A stretch of DNA of 45,192 nt from Lentisphaerota bacterium (GCA_012514035.1 JAAZBB010000079.1:1-45192), one strand, 5' to 3'. Counted from the stretch's first letter, positions 8,673 through 17,290 are shown. Program-made: numbers and translations. Notes: generated by a model from the sequence alone, not told the origin.

Positions 8673-8974
8673 TCGATCACCTTGGGCACGACGAATTGCC
8701 CGTGCCGCGCGAGCGGCGCATTGGCCAGCGTGGCTTCGCGCTCCAGCCCGGCGATAGGTACATCTGCCCGCCAGGCATTCTGCGCCTCGGTCGCGACATC
8801 GGTAACCTCCACCCCGGACACATCCAGTTTCTTCAATTCCCCCACGAAGGCCAAAATATCGTCGAGTTGTCCCTGCAACCGGGCCGCCTCGGCATCCGAC
8901 AATGCAATCCGCGCCAGGCCCGCTACGTAGCGGACATCCATCCGGTCGGCATTTTCCGAAAATCTCATCGCCAT
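8669..8974 (-). CDS. gatC: Asp-tRNA(Asn)/Glu-tRNA(Gln) amidotransferase subunit C
   Basis: GatC is the small belt-like subunit that holds GatA and GatB together. The core VRYVAGLARIALSDAEAARLQGQL and the end NAPLARHGQFVVPKVIE match the family. The start is not certain: ATG 8974 (101 residues) has GGAAAG ten bases upstream, ATG 8968 gives 99 residues and ATG 8941 gives 90. The frame stays open to 9145, but the extra residues do not resemble GatC. It is the first gene of the gatCAB operon and overlaps gatA by four bases. The promoter is presumably in the AT-rich stretch to its right. Confidence 0.93.
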   Translation of the reverse strand: MAMRFSENADRMDVRYVAGLARIALSDAEAARLQGQLDDILAFVGELKKLDVSGVEVTDVATEAQNAWRADVPIAGLEREATLANAPLARHGQFVVPKVIE

Positions 8975-9728
8975 GGCGCACGCACTTTCCGCCCCGCTGC
9001 CGGGACATTCCACGGCCGTGCTTGTACCACGCCCCCGCCTGTTCATGCAATCACTGGCGCCGCTGAAGGGCGTCTTCAGGCGCGACAAAATTGCACGCAG
9101 GGCTGAACAGCCCCGGCATGCTTTTTCCCGCTCTGTCCTATGCACCGCGTTCAGGTTACTCCCCTGTTCACGCCCGCGGGAAGGATTGGGCGGAATATCT
9201 GAGTTTGTCAGCCCGGATTTCCGCGGCAGCTTGCCCCCCAGAACAAAGAATTAATTATTCCATCATTAATTAATAATGGAATAATCTTTTCACGAAATTG
9301 TTACCGGTTATTGGATGTTTTAAGTTTCGGGAATTTCATGTTTTATTAATAATATTCGTGGTTTTTGCTTCCGGCCACTGTTGATTCAATGGCCACGGGC
9401 AACGTCCCCGACAGCAGGACACCTGCCCCCTCTCTGGTCTTCACCGGGATGGGCCATTCGGGATCTCGTCGCGGGGGCGGATCCATTGACTCTCAAGAGC
9501 AGCCTGCTGGCCTTGCGGACGGCGAATCGAGCATTTCCAGATCGTGGTCGTCCCGGGCTGGTTCCATTTCCCCTTGGCGCGAACGCTTCGTTCCACAGCG
9601 CGGCTGAATCTATCGGGTTGGGTCAGGAGGCATCCTTGAGACAACGGAACCCGCCCAAATCCGGGCGTGCGGCGCCTGGTCCAGTCCCGGCAAGTTCCAG
9701 TGAAACCGGATCTTCTCAACCCCTGATC
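8975..9728. other. Long upstream region of gatCAB with AT-rich island; no intact gene
   Basis: No convincing protein gene is seen in these 754 bases. Bases 9245-9370 are strongly AT-rich against the GC-rich background and include a 32-bp near-perfect palindrome; this is the likely promoter/control zone for gatCAB. On the minus strand, about 9720-9635, one frame ends in DLGGFRCLKDAS followed by a stop. That resembles the C-terminus of formylglycine-generating-enzyme (FGE/SUMF1) domains and is probably a gene remnant. The rest holds only non-matching open frames. Confidence 0.6.
9255..9286. promoter_or_regulatory. 32-bp AT-rich palindrome upstream of gatCAB
   Basis: The two 16-base halves, 9255-9270 and 9271-9286, are reverse complements at 15 of 16 positions, with no spacer. 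The core is ATTATTCCAT ... ATGGAATAAT. It lies in the only strongly AT-rich block of this area, about 280 bases before the gatC start. It could be an operator for a dimeric regulator or a hairpin in a leader transcript; there is no U-run that would make it a standard terminator. Confidence 0.6.
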
Positions 9729-10970
9729 TCAAGCGTGTTCCAGGACTTCGGCGGCGCCGGGAAACGGAACGAGGCAGCGCGGCAAAATGCCGTGCAGATA
9801 GGCGATCAAAACGCCGTAATTGACAATCGGCACGCCGGCGTTCCGGGCCTCGCAGATGCGCCAGTGCATCTCGCGGCGGTTCAGCATGCAGGCCCCGCAG
9901 TGCACCACCAGCGCATATTCCTTCAGGTCGCGCGGATATTTCATGCCGCTGGAATGTTCCAGGACCAGATTCTTGCCGGTATGTTTTTTCAGCCAGCGCG
10001 GGATCTTGACCGTGCCGATGTCGTCCTCCTGCCGGTGGTGGGTGCAGCCTTCCGCGATCAAGATTCGATCGCCGTCGCGCAGCTTCCCCACCACCTGGGC
10101 CCCGCGAACGAGTTCCGCGAGGTCGCCCTTGTAGCGGGCGAACAGGATCGAGAACGACGTCAGCGGCACGTCTGCCGGCACCGCAGCCGCCACCGGTGCA
10201 AAGGCCTGCGAGTCGGTGATTACCAGCCGCGGCTTTTTCCCCAGGCTCGCCAGCGCCGCGGGCAGGCCGGTCTCCTGGGTCACGACGGCCATGGCCCCGG
10301 CGTCGAGGATATCACGCACGACCTGCTGCTGCGGCAGGATCAGCCGCCCCTTCGGGGCCGCCGAATCAATCGGTGTCACCAGCACAACGATCTCGTTCGG
10401 CTGCAACAAGTCGGCGACGAGCCGGTGCCGGCTGTCGTCCTCCGGCGCCATCCGCGCCAAGGCCAGCTTGAGCGCCCCGATGCCTTCCTTCGTCGTCGAA
10501 GAAACCACGTGGACGGACGCCTGGGCTTGCTTGGCAGCCTCTTGGAGCATCGCGGCCGCGGGCGCCGCGCGGTCGGCCTTGTTGAACACCACCACCAGCG
10601 GAATGTTCTTGGCACGGACTTGTTGGACCAGCTCGCGTTCGCATCCGCCGAGGCCGAATTCCGCTTCGGTGACCAGCAGCGCGATATCGGTCTGATTCAG
10701 CACGTCGCGCGTGCGCTGGAGGCGCAGCGCGCCCAGCGCGCCTTCGTCGTCGAGCCCGGCGGTATCAATGATCATGACCGGCCCCAGCGGCAGCAGTTCC
10801 ATCGCCTTGCGCACCGGATCGGTGGTCGTGCCCTTGACCTCCGAGACAATGGCAACCTCCTGCCCGGTCAGCGCGTTGATCAGGCTGGACTTGCCGGCAT
10901 TGCGCCGACCAAAGATAGCGATATGCGTGCGTTCGCCCTGGGGTGTCTGGTTCAGGCTCATGCCCCGCAC
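9729..10970 (-). CDS. hydF: [FeFe]-hydrogenase maturation GTPase HydF
   Basis: HydF is the scaffold GTPase on which the 2Fe subcluster is assembled before transfer to [FeFe]-hydrogenase. The N-terminal GTPase domain has the P-loop FGRRNAGKSSLINALTG, the switch threonines in VKGTTTDPV, DTAGLDD, and NKAD. The C-terminal cluster ligands are present as CTHH (CxH) and, 45-50 residues on, HCGAC. The GTG start at 10970 is chosen because AAGGAGGT lies 9 bases upstream (413 residues); ATG 10961 (410 residues) is the alternative. No HydE, HydG or hydrogenase gene is in the window, so the rest of the system must lie elsewhere. A dispersed repeat touches the ribosome-binding site. Confidence 0.95.
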   Translation of the reverse strand: MRGMSLNQTPQGERTHIAIFGRRNAGKSSLINALTGQEVAIVSEVKGTTTDPVRKAMELLPLGPVMIIDTAGLDDEGALGALRLQRTRDVLNQTDIALLVTEAEFGLGGCERELVQQVRAKNIPLVVVFNKADRAAPAAAMLQEAAKQAQASVHVVSSTTKEGIGALKLALARMAPEDDSRHRLVADLLQPNEIVVLVTPIDSAAPKGRLILPQQQVVRDILDAGAMAVVTQETGLPAALASLGKKPRLVITDSQAFAPVAAAVPADVPLTSFSILFARYKGDLAELVRGAQVVGKLRDGDRILIAEGCTHHRQEDDIGTVKIPRWLKKHTGKNLVLEHSSGMKYPRDLKEYALVVHCGACMLNRREMHWRICEARNAGVPIVNYGVLIAYLHGILPRCLVPFPGAAEVLEHA

Positions 10971-10980
10971 TATAGCACAA

Positions 10981-11008
10981 CCTCCTTCACCCGCGGGACA
11001 AACCCGCG
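10981..11008 (-). repeat. Dispersed repeat, CGCGGG-TTGTC-GGGTGAA type (copy 1)
   Basis: Read on the minus strand this is CGCGGGTTTGTCCCGCGGG followed by TGAAGGAGG. Similar copies lie at 11854-11877 and 33424-33448 on the plus strand. The end of this copy forms the Shine-Dalgarno sequence of hydF, so the repeat is part of the hydF leader. A short self-complementary core (CCCGCGGG) is visible. Confidence 0.75.
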
Positions 11009-11156
11009 CCCCCCCGCGAGTCGGGCGCGGCTGGGGACTGGAAGGAGGGATTGACAGGAGGCGGGGATTCCATTCTTTGTTCGGCAACATCATGTGTTCT
11101 GCAGATTTCACCACTCTTGGCGACAGGGGCCACGAATCCAAGAGGAGATGAAAATA

Positions 11157-11792
11157 ATGTCGTACGCAAAATACGCGATGGGCCTGGTGAGCCTGCAGTT
11201 CATCAGTTTGAACGCCCTGGGCAGCGTCAACGCCTTTGACACCCTCGGTCCCGACAACACGTATGGGTACTCGGGAGTTTGGTTCGGGCACTACGAGGGC
11301 TACAGCGCGACCTGCGCTCAATAGTTCACGCCGACGGAGAACGGGTGGCTGGAGGAAATCTACGCCTCGATCGAACCCGACCCGTATACGCCGGATCGGT
11401 CCTTCACGTTGCGGCTGCTGACCGATGCGAGCAACATCCCCGGGGAGACGGCGCTGTGGTCAACCACTTCGTACATCTGGCCGTCTCCGGAGGAGGAGAT
11501 CTACCTCCTGGCCGACATCGGCGGACCGTTGTTGACGGCCGGCCAGACGTACTGGCTTCAGGCGGACAAGCCCGTGGTGATGGGGAGTAGCCACGATTGG
11601 TATTCCAACGAACAAGGGTACCAGGGCAGGATTGCCTTCAGCGAGAACGGCGGGCCCTGGAGTGTTTATTCAGATACCGAGGCCTATGGCCTGCGGATCC
11701 AAGTGACCCCGATCCCCGAGCCGGACACGGCGGGCCTGTTGTTGCCCGGCCTGGGACTGCTGTGGCGCCGGCGCCGCCCCCCGGATTCATGA
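11157..11792 (+). pseudogene. PEP-CTERM sorting-domain exported protein with internal amber stop
   Basis: One frame from 11157 to 11792 encodes a whole small exported protein apart from a TAG at 11322-11324. It starts with a signal peptide (MSYAKYAMGLVSLQF...GSVNA). The mature part is beta-rich with a choice-of-anchor-like stretch (GQTYWLQADKPV), and it ends with a classic PEP-CTERM signal: PIPEPDTAGLLLPGLGLLW then RRRRPPDS. AGGAG lies 9 bases before the ATG at 11157; ATG 11148 is too close to that site. The stop follows GYSATCAQ and the family-like sequence resumes at once with FTPTENGWL, consistent with a CAG-to-TAG change. It may be a young pseudogene or a sequencing error. PEP-CTERM proteins are normally handled by exosortase, not seen here. 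Confidence 0.8.
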
Positions 11793-12188
11793 AGGCGTAG
11801 AACAAGCGTGGTTGTCAATCTCGGCACCACAGGGGGGGCGGGATCCAGACCCCCGCGGCTTGTCCCGTGGGTGAATCAGGTCCGCCCCGCCCCTTGGTCG
11901 CGCCCACGCCATACTCCGAAAACGTCCCCGCATACAGATTCTCCCCCATCAGGCCATAGCCGGCCGCCCGGTTGAGGCTCCGCCACAGCACCTCCGCCAA
12001 ATCCAAAGGCGACCGCTCCGAATCCCCCCCGCGCGGCGACATGAGCATGGTCCGGTATCGGTGCGAACGCCTTCGGGAGGCTGCAAGTTTCCTGCACCCA
12101 GGCGAAGACGCCCGCCCGCACCTTGTCCAGAAAATCCTCCTTCCCACACGACACAAGGTCGTGGGGGGGCGGGATCTAGCCCCCCTCT
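11793..12188. other. Gap bounded by direct repeats, with a damaged minus-strand ORF
   Basis: A near-identical G-run motif, GGGGGGGCGGGATC(C/T)AG plus C-run, occurs at 11832-11854 and 12163-12185 in the same orientation, framing about 310 bases. Inside, the minus strand reads coherently in two frames: KEDFLDKVRAGVFAWVQETC from about 12145, then, after an apparent frameshift near 12050, LDLAEVLWRSLNRAAGYG and ENLYAGTFSEYGVGATKG. No family was recognised. A second copy of the TTGTC-GGGTGAATC repeat lies at 11854-11877 next to the left border. This is probably a decayed gene or mobile fragment. Confidence 0.5.
11854..11877 (+). repeat. Dispersed repeat, CGCGG-TTGTC-GGGTGAATC type (copy 2)
   Basis: CGCGGCTTGTCCCGTGGG followed by TGAATC. 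It matches the copy at 33424-33448 except for one indel and two or three substitutions, and matches the hydF leader copy in its core. It abuts the left direct repeat of the 11.8-12.2 kb gap. Confidence 0.7.
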
Positions 12189-12929
12189 TCAATTCATGCC
12201 GCGGGATTTCTTGATATTGGCGTAAGCGGCGCTGACGCGCTGGAACTTCGCCGTCGCCGTTTTCTGGAACTCGGGGCCGAGGTGGGCGACCTTGTCGGGG
12301 TGGTGCTTCATGGACATGCGCCGGTAGGCCTTGCGGATTTCCTCGTCCGTTGCATTGGGCGAAACCTCCAGCACGCGGTAGTCGGCATCGGGGTCGGTTG
12401 TCGGGGCAAACATGGCCGCGATGGAACGGATGTCGGCGGGGCGGATGCCGAGGTCGGCGGCCAGGCGTGCCAGCAGGCGGTCCTCCGCCGGGTGCAATTG
12501 CCCGTCCGCGTGGGCGATGCTGTAGAGGAAGTGCAGCAGCGCGAGCCGCTGGGAGTAGTTCATGTGGACGCGGATCTGGGCGCAGACGGGCCCGACCGGA
12601 ATGTCTTTTTTCAGCAGCTCGCGCAACATCTGGAGCGCATCCCGGGTAATGTCCGGGCCGAACTGCAGCGAGAAGAACTGCTTGACCACGTTGAGCTCGG
12701 ATTTCTTCGCGGCGCCATCGGCTTTCATCATGGCCGCGGTCAGGACCAGGAGGCTGGCGATGAAATCGTTGCGGGCGGCATCGGGCCCAGACCGTCCGCC
12801 GCCGCCCTGCGCCTGCGTATTCGCGCGCTGGACGGCGTTGTAGAGCGAGCCGGCCGCATAACCAAACAACCCGCCGATCGGCCCGAAAAAGGCCCAGCCC
12901 AGCGCGCCGGTGATCCAGGGATTCACCAT
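12189..12929 (-). CDS. TerB/J-domain co-chaperone (DjlA-like)
   Basis: The 246-residue protein begins with a glycine-rich hydrophobic stretch (GALGWAFFGPIGGLFGYAAG), probably a membrane anchor or hairpin. A TerB/DjlA-type helical domain follows (LVLTAAMMKADGAAKKSEL and FLYSIAHADGQLHPAEDRLL). A C-terminal J-domain starts at DYRVLEVSPNATDEEIRKAYRRM and contains the essential HPD in MKHHPDK. DjlA-type proteins stimulate DnaK ATPase at the membrane. Start ATG 12929 has GAGAGG about 8 bases upstream. It lies downstream of mfd on the same strand with a 65-base gap; no functional link is apparent. Confidence 0.9.
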   Translation of the reverse strand: MVNPWITGALGWAFFGPIGGLFGYAAGSLYNAVQRANTQAQGGGGRSGPDAARNDFIASLLVLTAAMMKADGAAKKSELNVVKQFFSLQFGPDITRDALQMLRELLKKDIPVGPVCAQIRVHMNYSQRLALLHFLYSIAHADGQLHPAEDRLLARLAADLGIRPADIRSIAAMFAPTTDPDADYRVLEVSPNATDEEIRKAYRRMSMKHHPDKVAHLGPEFQKTATAKFQRVSAAYANIKKSRGMN

Positions 12930-12994
12930 CTTGCACCTCTCTGCTCCGGTCCCGTTTCTTTTTTCATGTTTTCGTGCGTTTCCCGTTTTCCTGT

Positions 12995-15900
12995 CTAATT
13001 GGCTTTCTCTATGTTCATTTGGCGCAGGCGTTTTTCGATCTCGGCCAAACGTTCGTCTGAACCATGCTTGTGCAGGCGCAGGTGCCGGCCGTGGACCATC
13101 AGATACTCGTCGCGCCCCTTGCCCAGGAGCAAGCGATCGCCATCGGTGGCGATGCTCTTCAGGCCCAGGCCCGCCGCCAGGATCCGGAGGCGCGCGATGG
13201 CCAGCAGGCGCCGCACCGGGGCCGGCAGGGGGCCAAAGCGGTCGCGGAATTCCTGCGCGAGGGCCTCCACTTCCTTTTCAAACGCCAGGCCGGCCGCCTT
13301 GCGGTAGAGCCCGATGCGCTGGCTTTCGTCTTCAACGTAGTTGCGCGGAATGACGGCGGCGCGGTCGCCGTATTCCGGGTCCGGCGTCAGGTCCACGAAA
13401 TCAAGATGCACCTGCACCTCGATGATCGGCCGTTCGGCTTCGCCCTTGAGCCGCGCGATGGTGCGGTTCAAAAGCTGGCAATAGAGATCGAAGCCGACGG
13501 CGGCGATGTGGCCGCTCTGGGCCGCGCCCAGCACGTTGCCGGCTCCGCGGATTTCCAGGTCCCGCAGCGCCAGCTTAAAGCCCGCACCGAGACTGGCATG
13601 GCGCTTGATGGCGCTGATGCGGCGGCGGGCCAGGTGAAAGAGCGGCCCGTGGCGCGGCAGCAGCAGATAGGCATAGGCCTGGTGCTTGCTGCGGCCCACC
13701 CGCCCCCGTAACTGGTAGAGATCGGCCATCCCGAACCGGTCCGCGCGGTCAATCAGGATCGTGTTCACGTTGGGAATATCCACGCCGCTTTCGATGATCG
13801 TCGTGCACAGCAGGATGTCGTACTCCCGGCGCACGAAACGATGCATGACGTCCGCCAGCGCCTTTTCGCTCATTTGACCGTGGCCGACGCCCACCCGGAT
13901 GCCCGGCAGCAGGCGCTCGAGCCGTTCGCGCATCCAGTCGATGGTCCGGACGCGGTTGTGCAGCATAAACACCTGCCCGCCGCGGTTCACCTCGCGCAAA
14001 ACGGCCTCACGCACCAGCTCGTCGGAGTCCTGCGCAATATAGGTCTCGATGGCCAGCCGCTCGCGGGGGGGCGTCTGGACTAGGCTCATGTCGCGCGCCC
14101 CGGTCAAACTCAGGTACAGCGTGCGCGGGATCGGCGTGGCGGACAGCGTCAGCACGTCCACCAGTTCACGCATCCGTTTGAGGTGCTCCTTGGCGGCCAC
14201 GCCAAAGCGCTGTTCTTCGTCAATGATGACGAGGCCCAAGTCCGCGAACCTCACGTCGCGCTGCAACAAGCGATGCGTGCCGATCAGGACATCTACCTGT
14301 TTTTGCGCGGCGCGCGCGAGGATGTCCGCCTGTTCGGCTTTCGACCGGAACCGGCTCACCATCTCCACGGTCACGGGGAACCGTCCCATGCGCTCCAGAA
14401 ATGTTTCGTAGTGCTGCTGGGCCAGCACCGTCGTCGGCACCAGCACCGCCACTTGCTTGCCGTCCATTACGGCCTTGAAGGCGGCGCGCATCGCCACCTC
14501 GGTCTTGCCGTAGCCCACGTCGCCGCAGATCAGGCGGTCCATGGGACGCGAAGACTCCATGTCGCGCTTGACGTCGGCGATGGCCCGCAACTGGTCGTCG
14601 GTCTCTTGGAACGGGAATCCCTGTTCAAAATCGAACTGCCACGGGGCATCCTTCGCGAAAGCATGCCCGTCCAGCGCCGCCCGCCGCGCCTGCGTTTCCA
14701 GCATCTGCGCCGCCAGGTCGCTCGCCGCCCGTTCGGCCGCGATTTTTTCCTTCAGCCAGCGCTTGCCACCGAGCGCGTGCAGCGGGGGCTTGATCCGCCC
14801 CACGCCGATGTAGCGGCTCAGCAGATGTGTCTGGCTTGTCGGCACATACAGCCGCGCGTTTTCGGCGTATTCCACCGCCAGCGCTTCCTGCAGCTGCCCG
14901 TCGAACACGATTTCGTAGAGGCCCAGATATTTCCCGATGCCGTGGTCAACGTGCACCACGAGCTCGCCCGGACGCAGATCGGTCCAGTCCGTCAGGCGTT
15001 CGCCCGTGGCGTCGCGCGCTGCTGATCCGGCCGCCGTCTTGCGGTGCGCCGGCAGCGCCCGCCGCGTGCCGTAGAAATCGGCCTCGGCCACCGCCATCCA
15101 TTTTGCGCCTGGCAGCTCGAAGCCGCCGCTCAGCGCGCCCAGCCGCGTCGCGAACCCCGCCGGCGTCCCGTACGCGGCCGCGAACCGCCTGGCGCCCGCT
15201 TCAGTATGGAAGAACAGTTCGATCTCCCAGCCGTCCGCCGCGCGCGCGGCCAGTTCAGCGTGCCATTTCCGGCGTTCGCGCTCGAGCGCATCCGGCGGCA
15301 CCGCCCGCGCCGACAGCGCCGCGAGACCTTCGCACGGCCGCGCGCCCAGATCCCGCGCCGCGTCGCCGTCGCCCGCGTCGAGCTGCCCCCCGCCCGCGAA
15401 TTTCTTGGCCAGTCCCAGCCGCCAGTTCGCGAAGTCACGCTCGGGCGAACCTTCCGCCCCAATGAGGCCCGCCAGCTCGGCGCTCATCGCGTAATGGTGC
15501 AGGATCGCGTCCGGATCGAGCCACAGGAACGAGGCGTCCGCGGGAAAATATTCTGTCGGGGCGACGGCCGCGCCGTCCGGCGCCGCGTCCGTCGCCGGCG
15601 GAATGGAGAGTTCCCGGATCGCGTCCCGCGACCGTTGCTCGGCCGGATCGAAGCGCCGCATGCTTTCCAAGGCGTCGCCGAAGAATTCCAGCCGCGCCGG
15701 CCAGTCTTCCGTCAGCGGCCACACGTCCAGCAGGCCGCCGCGGCGCGACGCCTGCCCCTTCGCCAGCACTTCGACTTCGAATTCGTACCCCGCCGCCGCC
15801 AGCCGCTCGCACAGCGCATCCAGATCGTGCTCCTGGCCGACCGCCACGCGCTCGCTGCCCTGCCGCATCCGGTCCGGCGCCGTCACCGGCTCCAGCAGCG

Positions 15901-16300
15901 CCTGCACGCAGGTCGCCACGATGCCCCGCCCCTTCCACGCCAGGCAACGCTGCAAGGTCTTCAGCCGCTCGCCGCTCACGTCGGGCGACGGCTGCCCCGA
16001 GGCCAGTTTCGACGCCTCCACGTTCAGCGCCGGCAACTTCGCGGCGGATTCCCCCGCGCCCAGCGTCTGCAAGTCCTGCCAGAGCAATTCCAGCGCCAGC
16101 GAACTCTCCGTCACGACCACCAACGGCCCTGTTGCCGCGCGCGACGCCGCCAGCGCCAGCCAAGCCCGCGCCGCGTCGTCCACTTCCTGCACGCGTCCCG
16201 CTCCGCCCGGCGCGAAGACTTCCTTCAAATACGCCCGATCCGCCGGCTCCGGCGGCGGAATGGATAGTGTTGCGGAATCGTCCATTGTCATCCCATCCAA
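12995..16300 (-). CDS. mfd: Transcription-repair coupling factor
   Basis: Mfd (1101 residues) removes RNA polymerase stalled at DNA damage and recruits UvrA. The N-terminal UvrB-like module is present (RLAAAGYEFEVEVLAKGQASRRGG, FFGDALESMRRFDP). The RNA-polymerase-interacting domain contains LRPGELVVHVDHGIGKYLGL. The RecG-like translocase has Walker A CGDVGYGKTEVAMRAAFKA, the DEEQRFGV box, TLSATPIPRTL and GRVGRSKHQAYAYLL. The C-terminal D7/TRCF domain begins DPEYGDRAAVIP. The length is slightly below the E. coli protein. Start candidates are 16300, 16291 and 16285; none has a clear ribosome-binding site. Confidence 0.97.
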   Translation of the reverse strand: MDGMTMDDSATLSIPPPEPADRAYLKEVFAPGGAGRVQEVDDAARAWLALAASRAATGPLVVVTESSLALELLWQDLQTLGAGESAAKLPALNVEASKLASGQPSPDVSGERLKTLQRCLAWKGRGIVATCVQALLEPVTAPDRMRQGSERVAVGQEHDLDALCERLAAAGYEFEVEVLAKGQASRRGGLLDVWPLTEDWPARLEFFGDALESMRRFDPAEQRSRDAIRELSIPPATDAAPDGAAVAPTEYFPADASFLWLDPDAILHHYAMSAELAGLIGAEGSPERDFANWRLGLAKKFAGGGQLDAGDGDAARDLGARPCEGLAALSARAVPPDALERERRKWHAELAARAADGWEIELFFHTEAGARRFAAAYGTPAGFATRLGALSGGFELPGAKWMAVAEADFYGTRRALPAHRKTAAGSAARDATGERLTDWTDLRPGELVVHVDHGIGKYLGLYEIVFDGQLQEALAVEYAENARLYVPTSQTHLLSRYIGVGRIKPPLHALGGKRWLKEKIAAERAASDLAAQMLETQARRAALDGHAFAKDAPWQFDFEQGFPFQETDDQLRAIADVKRDMESSRPMDRLICGDVGYGKTEVAMRAAFKAVMDGKQVAVLVPTTVLAQQHYETFLERMGRFPVTVEMVSRFRSKAEQADILARAAQKQVDVLIGTHRLLQRDVRFADLGLVIIDEEQRFGVAAKEHLKRMRELVDVLTLSATPIPRTLYLSLTGARDMSLVQTPPRERLAIETYIAQDSDELVREAVLREVNRGGQVFMLHNRVRTIDWMRERLERLLPGIRVGVGHGQMSEKALADVMHRFVRREYDILLCTTIIESGVDIPNVNTILIDRADRFGMADLYQLRGRVGRSKHQAYAYLLLPRHGPLFHLARRRISAIKRHASLGAGFKLALRDLEIRGAGNVLGAAQSGHIAAVGFDLYCQLLNRTIARLKGEAERPIIEVQVHLDFVDLTPDPEYGDRAAVIPRNYVEDESQRIGLYRKAAGLAFEKEVEALAQEFRDRFGPLPAPVRRLLAIARLRILAAGLGLKSIATDGDRLLLGKGRDEYLMVHGRHLRLHKHGSDERLAEIEKRLRQMNIEKAN

Positions 16301-16655
16301 GAATCACAACCACGGATGGATATGGATGAACACGAATGGATTTCCGCGAATGGAATGAGCTTCGGAAACATGATCCGCAAATATAACGATATTTGCGGAT
16401 TTTGCTCCCAATATATTCCGGGAAATATCAAATTAGGGTCAGCCCTTAAGATAGAAGACAAGTTAATTATCTTCTAACTCAAGGGCTGACCCTAATGCTA
16501 CCTAATGCTACTAAAACTTCCTCGATCTCGGTCCGCACCCGCCCGAGGGCGAAGTCTATGATGGAAGCGGGCCCTCCAGGAATTCGGCATCCGTGTCCGT
16601 GGTTGTTCCCGATTTGTAGCCCGGTACATAGGCGCTTCGGTGCAACATCGGCCGA
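16301..16655. other. Repeat-filled gap between mfd and the PIN toxin
   Basis: No gene is seen. Three repeat types follow each other. First, a CCACGGATG-GGATGAACACG word series lies at about 16310-16350. Then comes a long perfect-stem hairpin at 16433-16495. Then, at 16563-16616, there is a copy of the GGAAGCGGGCCCTCCAG plus GGCATCCGTG-CCGTGGTTGTTCCC repeat that recurs at 18621-18680. A ten-base direct repeat CCTAATGCTA is found at 16491-16510. Confidence 0.7.
16433..16495. repeat. REP-like hairpin with GGGTCAGCCC stem
   Basis: The outer arms 16433-16447 (TTAGGGTCAGCCCTT) and 16481-16495 are perfectly complementary over 15 bases. An inner stem, TAGAAGA (16452-16458) with TCTTCTA (16470-16476), extends the hairpin. 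The right foot is followed by the direct repeat CCTAATGCTA twice. GGGTCAG-containing hairpins of this layout resemble REP sequences moved by RAYT (IS200/IS605-like TnpA) transposases. No RAYT gene is in the window. Confidence 0.8.
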
Positions 16656-17081
16656 CTAGGCGTTGGACGGAGCCAGCAGCTTCAAATTCGGAAAATACCC
16701 GCGGTAGCGCCCGAGGTCGGCCGTGGCCACAGGGATCCGCAGCACCTCCGCATGCGCCCCGATGAAGAAATCGGGCAACGGCATGGCGGGCGCCGCAGGT
16801 CCCTTTGTCTTCTTCCGGGCCGCGCGGAAGGCGTTGTAGGCCCGTGCACAGCTTTCCGTGCAAGCCACCGGCAGGTCCACGATTTCGATGCCCCACGACC
16901 GGATCGTGTCCGCCGCCACCTCGGGCCGGGCATCGCCCAGGCAGATTTCAGCCAGAACGACCGGGTTGATCATCGCCCCGTCGCCGGCCACGTGCCGGAC
17001 GATGGTTTCCACGGACCATCGATGAAACGGAGATTCCAGATCAGACGCATAGATCAGGACGTTCGTGTCGAGGAAGATCAT
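16656..17081 (-). CDS. PIN-domain toxin (VapC-like ribonuclease)
   Basis: This 141-residue PIN domain is a likely Mg-dependent RNase toxin. Acidic active-site residues are in expected positions: Asp5 in MIFLDTNVLIYASD, Glu45 in NPVVLAEICLGD, Asp104 in PLPDFFIGAHAE, and Asp122 in VATADLGRYRGYFPNLKL. All appear intact. Its ATG overlaps the stop of the upstream small gene by ATGA, the classic antitoxin-toxin arrangement. The antitoxin frame is disrupted, so either the toxin is silent or inactive in the cell, or the antitoxin lesion is a sequencing error. The gene lies in a repeat-rich accessory pocket. Confidence 0.88.
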   Translation of the reverse strand: MIFLDTNVLIYASDLESPFHRWSVETIVRHVAGDGAMINPVVLAEICLGDARPEVAADTIRSWGIEIVDLPVACTESCARAYNAFRAARKKTKGPAAPAMPLPDFFIGAHAEVLRIPVATADLGRYRGYFPNLKLLAPSNA

Positions 17082-17290
17082 GGTTCGCGCGTCAGGCGCT
17101 TCAGTTCATTCCAGGAAAGGGTCGGCCGCAACGGGCTTGTGCGCATCGCCTTGGTGATCTGGTGCACTTGGGGCCGGCGCTTGGGCTTCTCCGGCAGCAG
17201 CCGCACCAGCAGCTGGCGCTCGGCTGGACCCCCGGCAACACCACGCGGCGTTTCTGATCGGCAATCGTCGTGCTTAGGGTGGGAATATCC
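17078..17290 (-). pseudogene. Cognate antitoxin of the PIN toxin, frameshifted
   Basis: The C-terminal half, QLLVRLLPEKPKRRPQVHQ then SPLRPTLSWNELKRLTREP, is the usual toxin-binding tail of small AbrB-like antitoxins and ends at the toxin start. The N-terminal half, STTIADQKRRVVLPGVQP, is a convincing AbrB-type strand but is in another frame; the switch occurs around 17215-17240. No start codon with a ribosome-binding site precedes it, and a dispersed repeat (17316-17353) lies immediately upstream. The gene thus seems to have lost its 5' end and its frame. A short palindrome overlaps the front. Confidence 0.65.

Noticed and set aside
9441..9719. 92-codon minus-strand protein gene downstream of hydF
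   Set aside because: No family resemblance, odd composition and no ribosome-binding site; a neighbouring frame has only a short FGE-like end.
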